A stretch of DNA of 64,000 bases from Breoghania sp. L-A4 (GTDB lineage Bacteria > Pseudomonadota > Alphaproteobacteria > Rhizobiales > Stappiaceae): contig NZ_CP031841.1 of the NCBI RefSeq assembly GCF_003432385.1, positions 3,573,579-3,637,578 of the forward strand, read 5' to 3'. This document shows, one piece after another, positions 40,464 through 51,775 of this stretch. Numbering within the stretch: the stretch's first letter is position 1; each line of letters starts with the position of its first letter. Position numbers and translations under genes: made by a program. The notes under the pieces were generated by a model that searched no databases, was not told where the DNA came from, and saw only the letters and a program-made list of their open reading frames with translations.

Positions 40464-41877
40464 GATGCCTTGCCCTCGCCCATGGCGTCGAGCTGGCCGG
40501 GAAGGCTGGCCGCCCACTGGGTGATGTTGCCAGCCCCGAGACAGACGACGTAATCACCCTCCTCCGCGAGGCCCGCGACGAGCCCCGCCAGCGCCTGAGG
40601 TCCTTCGAGCGCATAGACATTGCGATGGCCGCGCGCCCGGATGCCCGAGACCAGCGCATCGCGATCCACGCCCTCGATCGGCGCCTCGCCCGCCGGATAG
40701 ACCGGGGCGACGATTACCGTGTCGGCGTCGTTGAGACAGGCGCAGAAATCGTCAAACAGGCTCTGCAGGCGCGTGTAGCGATGCGGCTGCATCACCGCGA
40801 TGACCTTGCCCTGCGCGGCCGAGCGGGCGGCGGCGAGGACGGCGCGGATCTCGATCGGGTGATGGGCGTAGTCGTCGTAGACGTCGATGCCGCGCGCCGC
40901 GCCCACATGGGTGAAGCGCCGCTTGACGCCCCCGAAGCCGGCCAGACCCTTGCGGATGGCCTCATGCGGGATATCGAGGTGATCGGCGATGGCGACGGCG
41001 GCGGTGGCGTTGGAGATGTTGTGTAGCCCCGGCATGGGCAGCACGAGGTCTTCAAGCGTCTCCTCGCGGCCGCTCGCCCGATCGCGGATGACGACGGAGA
41101 AGTGCGACTTGCCCCCTTGGTATCGACGCCGAAATAACGCACATCGGCCTGGGGGTTCGCGCCATAGGTGATGATCAGCCGATCCTCGATGCGGCCCACG
41201 AGCGCCTGCACTTCCGGATGGTCGAGGCACATCACCGCGCAGCCGTAAAACGGCACGTTCTCGATGAACTGCTCGAACGCCGCGCGGACGTTGTCGAAAT
41301 CGCCATAATGGTCGAGATGCTCGGGATCGATGTTGGTGACCACGGCGATGTCGGCGGGCAGCTTGACGAAGGTGCCGTCGGATTCATCGGCCTCCACCAC
41401 CATCCAGTCGCCCTCGCCGATGCGCGCGTTGGTACCATAAGCGTTGATGATGCCGCCGTTGATCACGGTGGGGTCGAAGCCGCCGGCCTCCAGCAGCGCG
41501 GCCACCATCGACGTGGTCGTGGTCTTGCCGTGGGTGCCGCCGATGGCGATCGCCTGCTTGAAGCGCATCAGTTCGGCCAGCATCTCCGCGCGGCGCACCA
41601 CAGGCAGCGCGCGGCGGCGGGCTTCCACCAGTTCCGGATTGTCGCGCTTGATGGCCGAGGAGACCACAAGCACCCGCGCCTCGCCCAGATTGGCGGCGTC
41701 ATGGCCGATGGAGACCGCGATGTCCTTGGCGCGCAGCCGCTGGACATTGGCGCTCTCGGCCATGTCCGAACCCTGCACCCGGTAGCCGAGATTGCACAGC
41801 ACCTCGGCGATGCCGCTCATGCCGATGCCGCCGATGCCGACGAAATGAACGGGTCCGATGTCATGCGGCATCTTCAT
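40460..41877 (-). CDS. murC: UDP-N-acetylmuramate-L-alanine ligase, frameshifted
   Basis: 472 residues when repaired. The N-terminal UDP-binding motif is [20 protein letters not shown]-binding [12 protein letters not shown] is near residue 113, and the Mur ligase C-terminal domain has [15 protein letters not shown]. As read, it breaks at the CCCCC run at 41112-41116; one extra base gives [18 protein letters not shown]. MurC adds the first amino acid of the peptidoglycan stem. It overlaps murG (ATGA) and murB (GTGA), so translation is coupled. Confidence 0.94.
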
Positions 41878-43001
41878 GCCCGTACTCCTTTGTCAAAATC
41901 CCGCGCCGAGCCGCCCTGGGCGACATGTTCGACGAGATCGGCCAGCCGCTCGACCGCGTCAGGCCGCCCTTGCGCGCGCGCGGCCATGGCCGCCTGCGAC
42001 AGCCGTTCGGGATGTGTCATCAAGTCAGTGATTTCCCGCGCCAGCCGGGACGGCGTCAGATCCTTCTGAGCGATGGGCCAGGCGCCACCCGCGTGCTCCA
42101 GCACGGCGGCGTTGGCGCTCTGGTCCTGATCCAGCGCATGCGGAAGCGGCACAAGTATGGACGGACGGCCGATGGCCGCGAGCTCGCACACCGACGTGGC
42201 GCCGGAGCGGCAGACGACCAGATGGCTTTGCGCGATGCGCGCCGGCAGATCGCCGAAGAAGCTGGCGAGCTCCGCCTGCACGCCGAGCCCCTCATAGGCC
42301 GCGCGCACCCGTTCCAGATCCTCCGGCCGGCACTGCTGGGCAAGCACGATGCGCGCGCGGACATCGGCGTCGGTCTCGGCCAATGCGGCGGGCAGCAGAT
42401 CCGAGAAGAACCGCGCGCCCTGCGAGCCGCCGAAGACCAGAAGCTTCAAGGCGCCGTTGGCGGACGGCGCGTCATAGGGCGTTTCGGCCGCCGCGATCAC
42501 GGCCTCGCGGAGAGGATTGCCGGTCAGCGCCGCCTTGCCCGCATAAGCCTCGAGACCACGCGTCTCGCCAAAACTCTTGGCGATGACGGAGACGCCGCGC
42601 GCCAACAGCCGGTTGGCCCGGCCCATCACCGCGTTCTGCTCGTGCAGGATGGTGGGCACGGAGTGTCGCAGCGCGGCCGCCAGCGGCGGAAAGGTCGGGT
42701 AGCCGCCGAAGCCGACGACGACGGAGGGGCGGATCCGCTTGACGACGCGAGACGCCTGCAGGAAGCCGCGAAACAGCTTCAGGCCGGTGCGCGCCAGAGC
42801 CAGCGGATTTTTCGACCGGATCGTCTCGGAGGACACGATATGCACGGCGCGCGCGGGGAAGACCTGACCGTACTGGTCGGCCCGTTCGTCGGTTGCAAGC
42901 TCGACCGTCCAGCCGCGCTTGCCCAGGGCCGTGGCCAGCGCCTGGGCGGGGAACAGATGTCCGCCCGTGCCACCGGCCGACAGAAGAACGGTCTTGTCCA
43001 T
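41874..43001 (-). CDS. murG: Lipid II synthase (UDP-GlcNAc transferase) MurG
   Basis: 375 residues, GT28 family. The N-terminal glycine loop [17 protein letters not shown], the second loop [18 protein letters not shown] and the C-terminal UDP-GlcNAc site [18 protein letters not shown] with [14 protein letters not shown] are all in place. MurG adds GlcNAc to lipid I on the inner face of the membrane. ATG at 43001 matches the family start; a GTG at 43013 would overlap the repaired ftsW stop by four bases and is also possible. Confidence 0.96.
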   Translation of the reverse strand: MDKTVLLSAGGTGGHLFPAQALATALGKRGWTVELATDERADQYGQVFPARAVHIVSSETIRSKNPLALARTGLKLFRGFLQASRVVKRIRPSVVVGFGGYPTFPPLAAALRHSVPTILHEQNAVMGRANRLLARGVSVIAKSFGETRGLEAYAGKAALTGNPLREAVIAAAETPYDAPSANGALKLLVFGGSQGARFFSDLLPAALAETDADVRARIVLAQQCRPEDLERVRAAYEGLGVQAELASFFGDLPARIAQSHLVVCRSGATSVCELAAIGRPSILVPLPHALDQDQSANAAVLEHAGGAWPIAQKDLTPSRLAREITDLMTHPERLSQAAMAARAQGRPDAVERLADLVEHVAQGGSARDFDKGVRA

Positions 43002-43009
43002 CAACACTC

Positions 43010-44169
43010 TCACTGCGCCGCGCTGGGGGTGCTCGGCGGGTCACCATGGGAGCACTCTGGCGACGCTGCTTCGGCCGCCGCCGCGTCAGGGCCAGCACGA
43101 AGCCCATCACCAGCGCCACGGATATCATCGACGAACCGCCATAGGAGATGAACGGCAACGTCATGCCTTTGGCCGGCATCAGATTGAGGTTCACCGCCAT
43201 GTTGATGCTCGACTGGATTCCGAACAGCACGATCAGCCCGGCGGTGGCCAGGCGCACGAAGGGATCGCTCTCGCGGCGTGCGTGACCAAGTCCGCGCAGC
43301 ACGACAAAGGCGAAGATCGCCAGCAGCACCAGACAGAGGATGATGCCGAATTCCTCCGCCGCCACGGCGAAGATGAAATCCGTGTGACTGTCCGGCAGAA
43401 TCCGCTTGATGGTGCCCTCGCCCGGCCCGCGCCCGAACCAGCTTCCCTTGACGAAGGCCTCGATCGCGGTGTCGACCTGGAATGTGTCGCCCGAGGATGG
43501 ATCAACAAAGCGGTTGATGCGCTCGGTGACGTGCGGCAGCAGCAAATAGGCCGCCCCCATGCCGACAAGACCCATGAGCCCGAGCGCCATGATCCAGATC
43601 CACGACAGCCCGGCCATGAAGAACAACGCGCCCCAGACAATCAGCACCAGCATGGTCTGACCAAAATCCGGCTGCGCCACCAGCAATGCGGAGACCATCA
43701 CGGCCAACAGGATGGAGAACAGCCGTCCGGGCATTTCCGGCCGCTTGCCGGTTTCCGACAGCAGGAAGGCGATCAGCACCACGAAGGCCGGTTTGATGAA
43801 TTCCGACGGCTGGATGGACACGCCCAGCACGGAGATCCAGCGCCGCGCGCCCTTGACCTCGCTGCCCGCGAACAGGGTGATCACCAGCATCACCAGCGAG
43901 ACGATGAAGATCGCCAGCGCCACGCGGCGCAGCATCCGGGGATCCAGCGTGGAGGCCGCCAGAAGCACGACCAGCGCCGGGATCAGGAACACCGCCTGCC
44001 GCTTGACGAAGAAATAGCTTTCCAGCCCCAGCCGCTCGGCCACCGGCGGGCTGCCGGCGAACGACAGCACCACACCGCCGATCATCAGCGCGATGGTGCC
44101 CGCGAGCAGCATGTGATCGACGGTCCAGAGCCATTCGGACAAAGCGCTGCGGTCGGCGCGGCTGGTCAT
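43010..44169 (-). CDS. ftsW: Lipid II polymerase FtsW, frameshifted near its end
   Basis: 386 residues when repaired. SEDS family with about ten membrane helices. Conserved stretches include GARRWISVLGVSIQPSEFIK, VAQPDFGQTMLVL, the loop with catalytic Asp region GPGEGTIKRILPDSHTDFIF, and the C-terminal GMTLPFISYGGSSM. FtsW polymerises glycan strands at the septum with FtsI. As read, the frame runs on into murG in the wrong frame and ends at 42472. One extra base in the GGGGG run at 43025-43029 gives the end RRAPPSAAQ and a stop just before murG. The start overlaps the murD stop by one base. Confidence 0.94.
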
Positions 44170-45572
44170 CAGGCAACCTCCTTGCCATCGTTGCTCTCGC
44201 CGAGCGCCATGACGGCGGCGCGGAAGGCATCACCGCGTTTCTCGAAATTGGCGAACTGATCGAAACTGGCGCAGGCCGGCGACAGCAGCACCACGGCTTC
44301 TCCACCGCTGCTGTCGGCCGCCGCGTCGCTGGCCGCCTGCGCGACCGCGCGGGCGATTGTCGTACTCGTGACATGCGGCACGGCGTCGCCCAGGGTCCGG
44401 GCAAAGGCCTCCGCCGCCTCGCCAATGAGATACGCCCGTTTGATGCGGGAAAAATAGCCCGTTAGATCACCGATGCCGTCGGATTTCGCCTTGCCGCCGA
44501 GGATCCAGTAGATGCGGTCAAACGACGACAGCGCGCGCGCGGCGGCATCGGCGTTCGTCGCCTTGGAGTCGTTGACGAACAGCACGTGCTCGCGCTTTGT
44601 TACCAGTTCCATGCGGTGCGCGAGGCCCGAGAACGTCGCAAAGCCCGCCGCGATCACATCCGGCGCGATGCCGAGCGCGCGCAGGCTGGCGAAGGCAGCG
44701 GCCGCGTTCTGGGCGTTGTGGTCGCCGCGCAAGGTGTCGATGCCAGCGAGATCAGCGACCTTCACGGTCTTGCCGCCTTGTGCCGCATAGAGAGCGCCAT
44801 CGTGGCCGAAGACGCCTTTCTCAAGCCGCGTATGGCCAGAGATGCGCACCACCGTGTGGCCATCGGCCTCCAGCGCATCGGCGATGGCCGCGCAGCGCGC
44901 GTCATCGACGCCGATGACAGCGGTGCGGCCTTGCGCCACCAGCCGTGTCTTGATCGCGGCGTAGTTGTCCATCGTGCCGTGCCGGTCGAGGTGGTCGGGC
45001 GCGAGATTGAGCAGCACGCCCACATCGGCATCCAGCGTCGGCGCCAGATCGATCTGATAGGACGAGCATTCCACCACATAGGGGCGACCGGTTTGCGGCG
45101 GCGCGAGCTCCAGGACCGGAACGCCGATGTTGCCGCCCATCTGCGCGTCGAGACCGGCATGGCGCAGCAGGTGGGCCACAAGCGCCGTCGTCGTCGACTT
45201 GCCGTTGGTGCCGGTGATGGCGATCAGAGGCGCGGCCGGACATTGCGCACGGCGCTCGCGCGCGAACAGCTCGACGTCGCCGATGATCCCGACACCAGCG
45301 TCACGGGCACGCACAACCGTCCAATGCGGCTCAGGATGCGTCAGCGGCACGCCGGGCGCCAGCACGAGGGCGGCGAACGCCGACCAGTCGGCCGTCTTGA
45401 GATCGCCGACGGGAATACCGGCCTCGCGGGCCGCCTCGACGCGCGCCGGCGCATCGTCCCAGGCGACAACCCGCGCACCGCCCGCGACCAACGCCCGGGC
45501 CGTGACAAGGCCCGAGCCGCCGAGGCCGAAGACCGCGACGCCCTGTTCCTGGAAAGATGTCACCGGCACCAT
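44169..45572 (-). CDS. murD: UDP-N-acetylmuramoylalanine-D-glutamate ligase
   Basis: 467 residues. The N-terminal Rossmann domain begins [17 protein letters not shown]. The ATP-binding GTNGKST is at residues 121-127, and the central domain has [11 protein letters not shown]. The C-terminal Mur ligase domain has [17 protein letters not shown] and [13 protein letters not shown]. MurD adds D-glutamate to UDP-MurNAc-L-Ala. It lies 7 bp after mraY and overlaps ftsW by one base. Confidence 0.97.
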   Translation of the reverse strand: MVPVTSFQEQGVAVFGLGGSGLVTARALVAGGARVVAWDDAPARVEAAREAGIPVGDLKTADWSAFAALVLAPGVPLTHPEPHWTVVRARDAGVGIIGDVELFARERRAQCPAAPLIAITGTNGKSTTTALVAHLLRHAGLDAQMGGNIGVPVLELAPPQTGRPYVVECSSYQIDLAPTLDADVGVLLNLAPDHLDRHGTMDNYAAIKTRLVAQGRTAVIGVDDARCAAIADALEADGHTVVRISGHTRLEKGVFGHDGALYAAQGGKTVKVADLAGIDTLRGDHNAQNAAAAFASLRALGIAPDVIAAGFATFSGLAHRMELVTKREHVLFVNDSKATNADAAARALSSFDRIYWILGGKAKSDGIGDLTGYFSRIKRAYLIGEAAEAFARTLGDAVPHVTSTTIARAVAQAASDAAADSSGGEAVVLLSPACASFDQFANFEKRGDAFRAAVMALGESNDGKEVA

Positions 45573-45579
45573 GATCGCG

Positions 45580-46667
45580 TCACCGCAATTTCAAGGTGGC
45601 GAGACCGAGCAGCGCCAGCACAACGGCGATGATCCAGAAGCGGATCACCACCTGCGCCTCGGTCCAGCCCAGATGCTCGAAATGATGATGGATCGGGGCC
45701 ATGCGGAACACCCGCTTGCCGGTGAGCTTGAAAGAGATCACCTGGATGATCACCGACATGGCCTCCAGCACGAACAGTCCGCCGATGATGGCGAGCACGA
45801 TCTCGTGCTTGGTGGCGACGGCGATCGCGCCGATCATGCCGCCGAGCGCCAGCGATCCCGTGTCGCCCATGAAGATGGCGGCCGGCGGCGCGTTGAACCA
45901 CAGAAAGCCCAGTCCCGCTCCGAACACCGCTCCGGCAAGCACCGCAAGCTCACCGGTGCCGAGCACGAAATGGATCTGCAGATAGTCGGCGAACACCTTG
46001 TTGCCGGACAGATAGGCGATCATGCCGAAGCTGGCGCAGGCGATCATCACCGGCACGATGGCCAGGCCGTCCAGTCCGTCGGTGAGGTTGACCGAGTTGC
46101 CGGCGCCGACGATCACGAGGACCGCGAAGGGCACGAAGAAGATGCCGAGATTGAGCAGGAAATCCTTGAAGAACGGAAACGCCACGGAGGTCGCGAAGGG
46201 TTCCTGCTGCAGATGCGTCACCGCGTAGGCGGCGATGCCGGCGATGATCGCCTCCAGCGTCAGGCGCACCCGGCCGCTGAAGCCGTTTTTCGCCGATGCG
46301 CGCGTCACTTTTAGATAATCGTCGTAAAGCCCGATCAGGCCGAAGCCGACGGTCACCCCGATCACGACCCAGACGTAGGGGTTGGACAGGTTGGCCCACA
46401 ACAGGGTGGAGACGAGCACGCCGGAGAGGATCATCAGCCCGCCCATGGTGGGCGTGCCCTTCTTGGTGAGCAGGTGACTGGCCGGACCGTCCTCGCGGAT
46501 CGGCTGGCCCTTGCCCTGACGCACCCGCAGGCTGTCGATGATCTTTGGCCCGAACAGGAAGACGAACAAGAGCGCCGTCATGATCGCCCCCCGGTGCGGA
46601 AGGTGATGTAGCGGAAGACGTTCAGAACCGAGATCGTATCGGCAAGGTCAACGAGGAAGTACAGCAT
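45580..46667 (-). CDS. mraY: Phospho-MurNAc-pentapeptide translocase MraY, frameshifted
   Basis: 362 residues when repaired, the family length. ATG at 46667 starts [19 protein letters not shown], the typical alphaproteobacterial N-terminus. As read, the frame stops after 27 codons. One extra base in the CCCCCC run at 46587-46592 joins it to the rest. Conserved sites are [18 protein letters not shown], the Asp-rich [23 protein letters not shown] and the histidine loop [12 protein letters not shown]. MraY makes lipid I from UDP-MurNAc-pentapeptide and undecaprenyl phosphate in the inner membrane. Confidence 0.95.
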
Positions 46668-46680
46668 TCAATTCCGTCCG

Positions 46681-48131
46681 TTAGTTTGTCGACACGCGGT
46701 CCTGCCGGACCGGTTGTTGCCTGGAGGCATAGGCGGCAAGAAGCGCGCTGACCAGCGGCCCCATCTTCGAACCCAGCGACCCCTTGATCATGATGACGTC
46801 GCCGGGCCGCAGATCAGCCAGCAGCGCCGCTTCGAGTTCCCGGGATTCCTGTGCCTGGACGCCCTGCAGCCGCGGCGGCAGCGCCTCCCACAACTCGCCC
46901 ATCATCGGCCCGCGCAGTAGACCAGATCCACATGCGCCTCCTCCAGCGGCCGCGCCAGCGCCCGGTGCAGCGACGCGGAAGCCTCGCCCAGCTCCAGCAT
47001 GTCGCCCAGCACCGCGATGCGGCGGCCGGGCCGCTCGATGGGCGTCGCCCCGAGCAGGGAAATCGCCGCGCGCATGGAGGCGGGATTGGCGTTGTAGCTC
47101 TCGTCGATCAGAGTAGCGGGACCATTGGCCAGAGCCAACTGATGCCGCTCCCCGCGCCCCTTCGGCGGCTTCATTCGGGCAAGCGGCTGCATGGCGCGCG
47201 CCAGATCGGCGCCGGAAAGCGACACCGCGCCGAGGACGGCGAGCGAATTCTGCACCAGATGCCGGCCCGGCGCGCCGATTTTATAGCTCACCGGCACATC
47301 GAGGACGCGCGCGGAGGCGCAACTGCAATCCTCGTGACAGACCACCTGCTCGAGATGGATATCGGCGTCGCGGCGGACGCCGAAGCTGACCACACGGGGC
47401 ACCGACGCGGTGTGCGCCAGGAAGCGCAGCAGATCGTATTGATCGTTGTCCGCATTCAGGATGGCGACGCCGCCCGGCTCAAGCCCGGAGAAAATCTCCG
47501 ACTTGGCCTTGGCGATGGCCTCAACCGAACCGAAATGTTCCAGATGCACCGCCTCGACGGTGGTGATGATCGCCGTGTGCGGCCGCACCATGGCGACGAG
47601 GCTTTCGATCTCGCCGGGATGGTTCATGCCGATCTCGAAGACGCCGTATTCGGTGGCTTGCGGCATGCGTGCGAGCGTCAGGGGCACGCCCCAATGATTG
47701 TTGAAGGAGGCAACCGAGGCGTGGGTGCGCCCGCAGGCCTCGAACGCCAGCCGCAGCATCTCCTTGGTGGAGGTCTTGCCAACGCTGCCCGTGACCGCGA
47801 CGATCCGCGCCTCCGTGCGCGCCCGCGCCGCCCGGCCGAGATCTTCCAGCGCAGCCAGCACGTCAGGCACCACCACGTAGCGGCCGCTGCGCGGCAGCTC
47901 GTCGAGCCGGTCGTCCGCGACGACCGCCAGCGCGGCGCCGCGTTCCATGGCGGCGGTCACGAAATCATGCCCGTCGAAGCGATCGCCCTTTATGGCGAAA
48001 AACGCCTCGCCGCGTTTCATCGTCCGGCTGTCAATGGAAATGCCGGTGACAAGCGCCTCCACGCCTCCGACAGAACGCGCGTCCACGGCTTCAATCAGGG
48101 CGTCACTGGTCCAAAGCGCGTCGCGCATCAA
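46681..48131 (-). CDS. murF: UDP-MurNAc-tripeptide D-Ala-D-Ala ligase, frameshifted
   Basis: 483 residues when repaired. The ATP-binding TGSVGKTS is at residues 114-121, with FEIGMNHPGEIESLV, EAVHLEHFGSVEAIAKAKSE and the C-terminal ESYNANPASMRAA and AVLGDMLELGE. As read, it stops at 46902 after LVYCAG. One extra base in the CCC run at 46909-46911 adds the true C-terminus MMGELWEAL...GDVIMIKGSLGSKMG. MurF attaches D-Ala-D-Ala to complete the pentapeptide. ATG overlaps the murE stop (ATGA). Confidence 0.94.
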
Positions 48132-49603
48132 CGTGTCTCCTCGGCTGCGCCCGGCACAGCCAGCGCCGCCAATGCGGCGCGCACGGCTTCGTGATCGGAA
48201 AACGGTACGGTCCTATCGGTCAAGATCTGGCCCGTTTCATGGCCTTTTCCGGCGACGCACACAACATCGCCCGCCCCCAGCATGCCTATGGCCGTCTCGA
48301 TGGCCTTGCCCCTGTCGCCAATTTCGATCGCATCGGGGGCCGTTGCCAGAATGGCGCTGCGGATGGTCTGCGGATCCTCCCCGCGCGGGTTGTCGTCGGT
48401 AACGATGACCACATCGGCCCGGGTGGCGGCGATCCGCCCCATGATCGGACGCTTGCCCGGATCCCGGTCGCCGCCCGCGCCAAAGACGAGGATCAACCGT
48501 CCGCTCGCATAGGGGCGCAAGGCTGTCAGGGCGTTGTCCAGCGCTTCCGGTTTGTGCGCGTAGTCGATGAACGCCAAGCCGCCGGCGGCGGTCTTGCCCG
48601 CGAATTCCAGCCGGCCAGAAGCGCCTTTCAGCCCCTCCAGCGCCTTGAGCGCCACGGGCACCGCAACGCCGCCAGCCACGGCCAGACCCGCCGCGATCAG
48701 GGCATTCGACACCTGAAAGCGCCCGGGCAGCGGCAGCATGACCGTATGATCCCGCCCCCCGGCGCGAATGGTCAGGCGCTGATGAAAGCCGTCGCGCTCC
48801 AGCCCGACGAGGCGCAGATCGCCGCCCTGTTCGCCCACGGTCAAAAGCGGCAGGCCGCGGTCCTCGGCGATGGCGATCACCCGATCCGCGTAGGCTTCGC
48901 CGGGATCGGTCACAACCGTGCCACCGTCGGGCAGCAGCGTGTCGAACAGGCGCAGTTTCGCCGCGAGATACTCCTCGACGGTGGCGTGATAGTCGAGATG
49001 GTCCCGCCCGAGGTTCGTGAAGGCCGCCGCCGTCAGCTTCACGCCGTCGAGCCGGCGCTGGTCGAGCCCGTGGCTGGAGGCCTCCATGGCGGCATGGGTG
49101 ACGCCCTCGTCCGCGAGCGCGGCCAGGCTCGCGTGCAACCTGACGGGATCCGGCGTGGTCAGGCTCGCGTAGTCGCCACCCGAAGACGTCTGGATGCCGA
49201 CGGTTCCGATGCTCGCTGCGTGCAGTCCGGCAGCCTCGAAGATCTGGCGCGTGAACACGGCGACCGACGTCTTGCCGGAGGTGCCCGTGACCGCGACGAT
49301 GGTTTCCGGCTGGCGTCCCGCAAGACGCGCCGCCATCAGGGCCAGCGCGCGGCGCGGATCGGCGCAGCGCAGCACCGGCACGGAGGTTTCGCCGATCTCG
49401 GCGTCATTCGCGGCCAGCACCGCGACCGCCCCTTGCGCCACGGCGGTGGGCACGAAGCGCGCGCCATCCACGACACTGCCCCTGAGGGCCGCGAACAGGG
49501 TTCCCTCGACCACCGCACGGCTGTCCGCGGTGACAGCCGAGACCTGCACGCCACGGGCGCGTTCCGGCAGTGTCAGTTCGGCGGCGAGGTCTTCCAGAAG
49601 CAT
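48128..49603 (-). CDS. murE: UDP-MurNAc-L-Ala-D-Glu-meso-DAP ligase
   Basis: 491 residues. ATP-binding GTSGKTS is at residues 107-113, with HAAMEASSHGLDQRR and NLGRDHLDYH in the central domain. DNPR at 404-407 is the signature for meso-diaminopimelate rather than lysine, so the cell wall is of the DAP type. The gene lies 81 bp after ftsI and overlaps murF by four bases. No anomaly is seen. Confidence 0.97.
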   Translation of the reverse strand: MLLEDLAAELTLPERARGVQVSAVTADSRAVVEGTLFAALRGSVVDGARFVPTAVAQGAVAVLAANDAEIGETSVPVLRCADPRRALALMAARLAGRQPETIVAVTGTSGKTSVAVFTRQIFEAAGLHAASIGTVGIQTSSGGDYASLTTPDPVRLHASLAALADEGVTHAAMEASSHGLDQRRLDGVKLTAAAFTNLGRDHLDYHATVEEYLAAKLRLFDTLLPDGGTVVTDPGEAYADRVIAIAEDRGLPLLTVGEQGGDLRLVGLERDGFHQRLTIRAGGRDHTVMLPLPGRFQVSNALIAAGLAVAGGVAVPVALKALEGLKGASGRLEFAGKTAAGGLAFIDYAHKPEALDNALTALRPYASGRLILVFGAGGDRDPGKRPIMGRIAATRADVVIVTDDNPRGEDPQTIRSAILATAPDAIEIGDRGKAIETAIGMLGAGDVVCVAGKGHETGQILTDRTVPFSDHEAVRAALAALAVPGAAEETR

Positions 49604-49684
49604 GTGTTCAGTCGCAATTGATTATGGTTAACGCTTTGCCGCATGGGCCATCGGGTCCCGGTATCTCACCTTCACCCGACAGGC

Positions 49685-51400
49685 TCAATAGGAGATCAAA
49701 ACCGTATCGCTGTCGTCGTCGAAGTGCGGCGCCACGCCCAGCATAGGCGCGGCACGGCGGATGATCGAGGCAACCGTGGGCGCGGCGTTGGAGCCGGCCG
49801 TGGTGCCCCCGCCCTCACGCGCGGCCTTGGGCTCGTCGAGAACCACGAGGACCACATATTTCGGATTGTCCATCGGGAAGGCCGCGAGGAACGAATTGCG
49901 GCGCTTTCCGTTGACGTAGCGGCCATTGACAACCTTGTCCGCGGTGCCGGTCTTGCCGCCGACCATATAGCCGGGAACGCGCGACTGGCGGCCCGATCCC
50001 TGCACCGCGTTCAAACGGAACAGGTAGCGCATGGCATCGCTGACACGCTGGGAGACCACGCGCTTGCCGAGTTGCGCGGCGGTTGCCGCGTCACGCTCCA
50101 GGAACGTGGGCGGCAGAAGGGTGCCGCCATTGACCAGCGCGGCGGCCGCGACGGCGGTCTGCATGGGCGTTACCGACAGCCCGTGCCCGAAGGAGATCGT
50201 CATGGCCGCCAGTTCCGACCATTTCGGCGGCAGCATGGGACTCGCCACCTCCGGCAGCTCCGTCTGCAGCCGCGACAGCAGCCCGATGCGCCCGAAGAAC
50301 TCCTGCTGATGGTCGATGCCGGCTTCCAGCGTCATCTTGGCGGTGCCGATGTTGGAAGAGAAAATGAACACCTCCGGCACCGAAAGAACACGGTGTTTCC
50401 CGTGGAAATCGTTGATGGTGAAGCGGGAAACGCGGATCGGCTTGCTCGCGTCGAAACTGTCCTCGATCGACACCTTGCCGGAGTCCAGCGCCATCGCCAC
50501 GGAGAAGGTCTTGAACACCGACCCCATCTCGTAGACGCCGGCCGTGGCGCGGTTGAGATTGTCGTCCTCAAGCGCCCCCGCCGGGTTATTGGGGTCGTAG
50601 TCGGGCAGCGACGACATGGCGACGACTTCGCCGGTGTCCACATCCAGCACGATGCCCACCGCGGCAATGGCCTGGAAACGGTCCATCGCCTTGACCAGTT
50701 CGTCGCGCACCACGTGCTGGACGCGCAGATCGGCGGAGAGCGTGACGGGTTCAAGAGGCCGGTCGGTCGCGAAGCCGGCGCTCTGCAGATCGGCGAGGCC
50801 CTGCCCGTCCAGGTATTTCTCGATGCCCGCGATGCCCTGGTTGTCGACGTTGACGTGGCCGACGATATGGCTGGCGGTCGGGCCACCGGGATAGAAGCGC
50901 CGGCTTTCGGTCAGAAACCCGATGCCGGGAAGCCCCAGATGATGGATGGCGCGACGCTGGTCCGGGGTAAGCTCACGCTTCAGCCATTGAAAGGCCGAGC
51001 CGCTTTCGAGGCGCCGCCGCAGGTTCTCGGAGCCCAGTTCAGGGAGCACGCCGGAGAGCTTGTCGATGGCCTCCTCGACGTCGAGGATCTTGCGCGGCTC
51101 GGCGTAGAGCGACGCGGTCTTGATGTCGGTGGCCAGGATCTCGCCATTGCGGTCGAGCAGATCGGGACGCGAGGCGGCGATCGCCTGCTGGGCGCCGATG
51201 TACGCGGTCGCGGGGGCCTCGGTCGCCATGCCGAGGCTGACGAGCCGCAGGGCGATCAACCCGTAGACGCCGGCGAAGAACACCATGGCGATCGCCACGC
51301 GGGCCGGGCTGCCGACATCCTCGCTGACAGGCGCAGCAGCCTTCACGCGCGGACCGCGCTGCGCGAGCAGGGGGGAGAATTCGCTGACGAAGCTGGCCAT
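49685..51400 (-). CDS. ftsI: Septal peptidoglycan transpeptidase FtsI (PBP3)
   Basis: 571 residues. A short cytoplasmic tail and a signal-anchor helix (VAIAMVFFAGVYGLIALRL) are followed by the pedestal domain (DLLDRNGEILATDI) and the transpeptidase domain. Active-site motifs are S294-V-F-K297 in MGSVFKTFS, SSN at 348-350 and KTGT at 483-486. FtsI cross-links septal peptidoglycan and partners FtsW. It follows ftsL by 10 bp. Confidence 0.96.
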   Translation of the reverse strand: MASFVSEFSPLLAQRGPRVKAAAPVSEDVGSPARVAIAMVFFAGVYGLIALRLVSLGMATEAPATAYIGAQQAIAASRPDLLDRNGEILATDIKTASLYAEPRKILDVEEAIDKLSGVLPELGSENLRRRLESGSAFQWLKRELTPDQRRAIHHLGLPGIGFLTESRRFYPGGPTASHIVGHVNVDNQGIAGIEKYLDGQGLADLQSAGFATDRPLEPVTLSADLRVQHVVRDELVKAMDRFQAIAAVGIVLDVDTGEVVAMSSLPDYDPNNPAGALEDDNLNRATAGVYEMGSVFKTFSVAMALDSGKVSIEDSFDASKPIRVSRFTINDFHGKHRVLSVPEVFIFSSNIGTAKMTLEAGIDHQQEFFGRIGLLSRLQTELPEVASPMLPPKWSELAAMTISFGHGLSVTPMQTAVAAAALVNGGTLLPPTFLERDAATAAQLGKRVVSQRVSDAMRYLFRLNAVQGSGRQSRVPGYMVGGKTGTADKVVNGRYVNGKRRNSFLAAFPMDNPKYVVLVVLDEPKAAREGGGTTAGSNAAPTVASIIRRAAPMLGVAPHFDDDSDTVLISY

Positions 51401-51410
51401 CGTCGGGGTC

Positions 51411-51770
51411 CTAGCGGATCACGTTGCTGCTGCCGCCGGCGTATCCGCCGAGCGACGCATCGTTGCCAAAGGGATCGAGATTCATCGGTTTCGCCGGAAG
51501 GTCCTCGAGCGCGGCGATCTGTTCGACTTCCAGCGGCTCGAGTTGCAGATAGCTGTTGTAGCGCTCGACCAGCTTCTGCAGCCGCGAGGGCTGGTTGAGC
51601 AGGCTCCACTCGGCCTTGAGCAGCGAGATCGTCTCGCGCTCCTCGTCGATCTGACGTTGCAGCAAGGCGGTATGCTCAGCGGTCAGCTCGGCATCACGCT
51701 TCATGTTGTAGACCAGGGCCGCGCCGGCGATGACGGCGAGCATGAACAGCACATTGAGCAAGCGAACCAT
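51411..51770 (-). CDS. ftsL: Cell division protein FtsL
   Basis: 119 residues: an N-terminal membrane span (LLNVLFMLAVIAGAALVYNM) and a periplasmic coiled coil (TALLQRQIDEERETISLLKA) with a short tail. It matches FtsL, which forms the FtsQLB complex that activates FtsWI. The position between rsmH and ftsI is diagnostic. rsmH ends 5 bp upstream. Confidence 0.9.
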   Translation of the reverse strand: MVRLLNVLFMLAVIAGAALVYNMKRDAELTAEHTALLQRQIDEERETISLLKAEWSLLNQPSRLQKLVERYNSYLQLEPLEVEQIAALEDLPAKPMNLDPFGNDASLGGYAGGSSNVIR

Positions 51771-51775
51771 GACTT

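Noticed and set aside
42472-44169. FtsW fused to a long Arg-rich C-terminal domain
   Set aside because: The tail is murG read in the wrong frame after a one-base loss at 43025-43029; repair gives a normal 386-residue FtsW ending just before murG.
39451-46911. Programmed ribosomal frameshifting in several cell-wall genes
   Set aside because: The sites are simple G/C runs without slippery heptamers or shared downstream structures, and genes elsewhere in the window show the same defect; homopolymer under-calling explains all.
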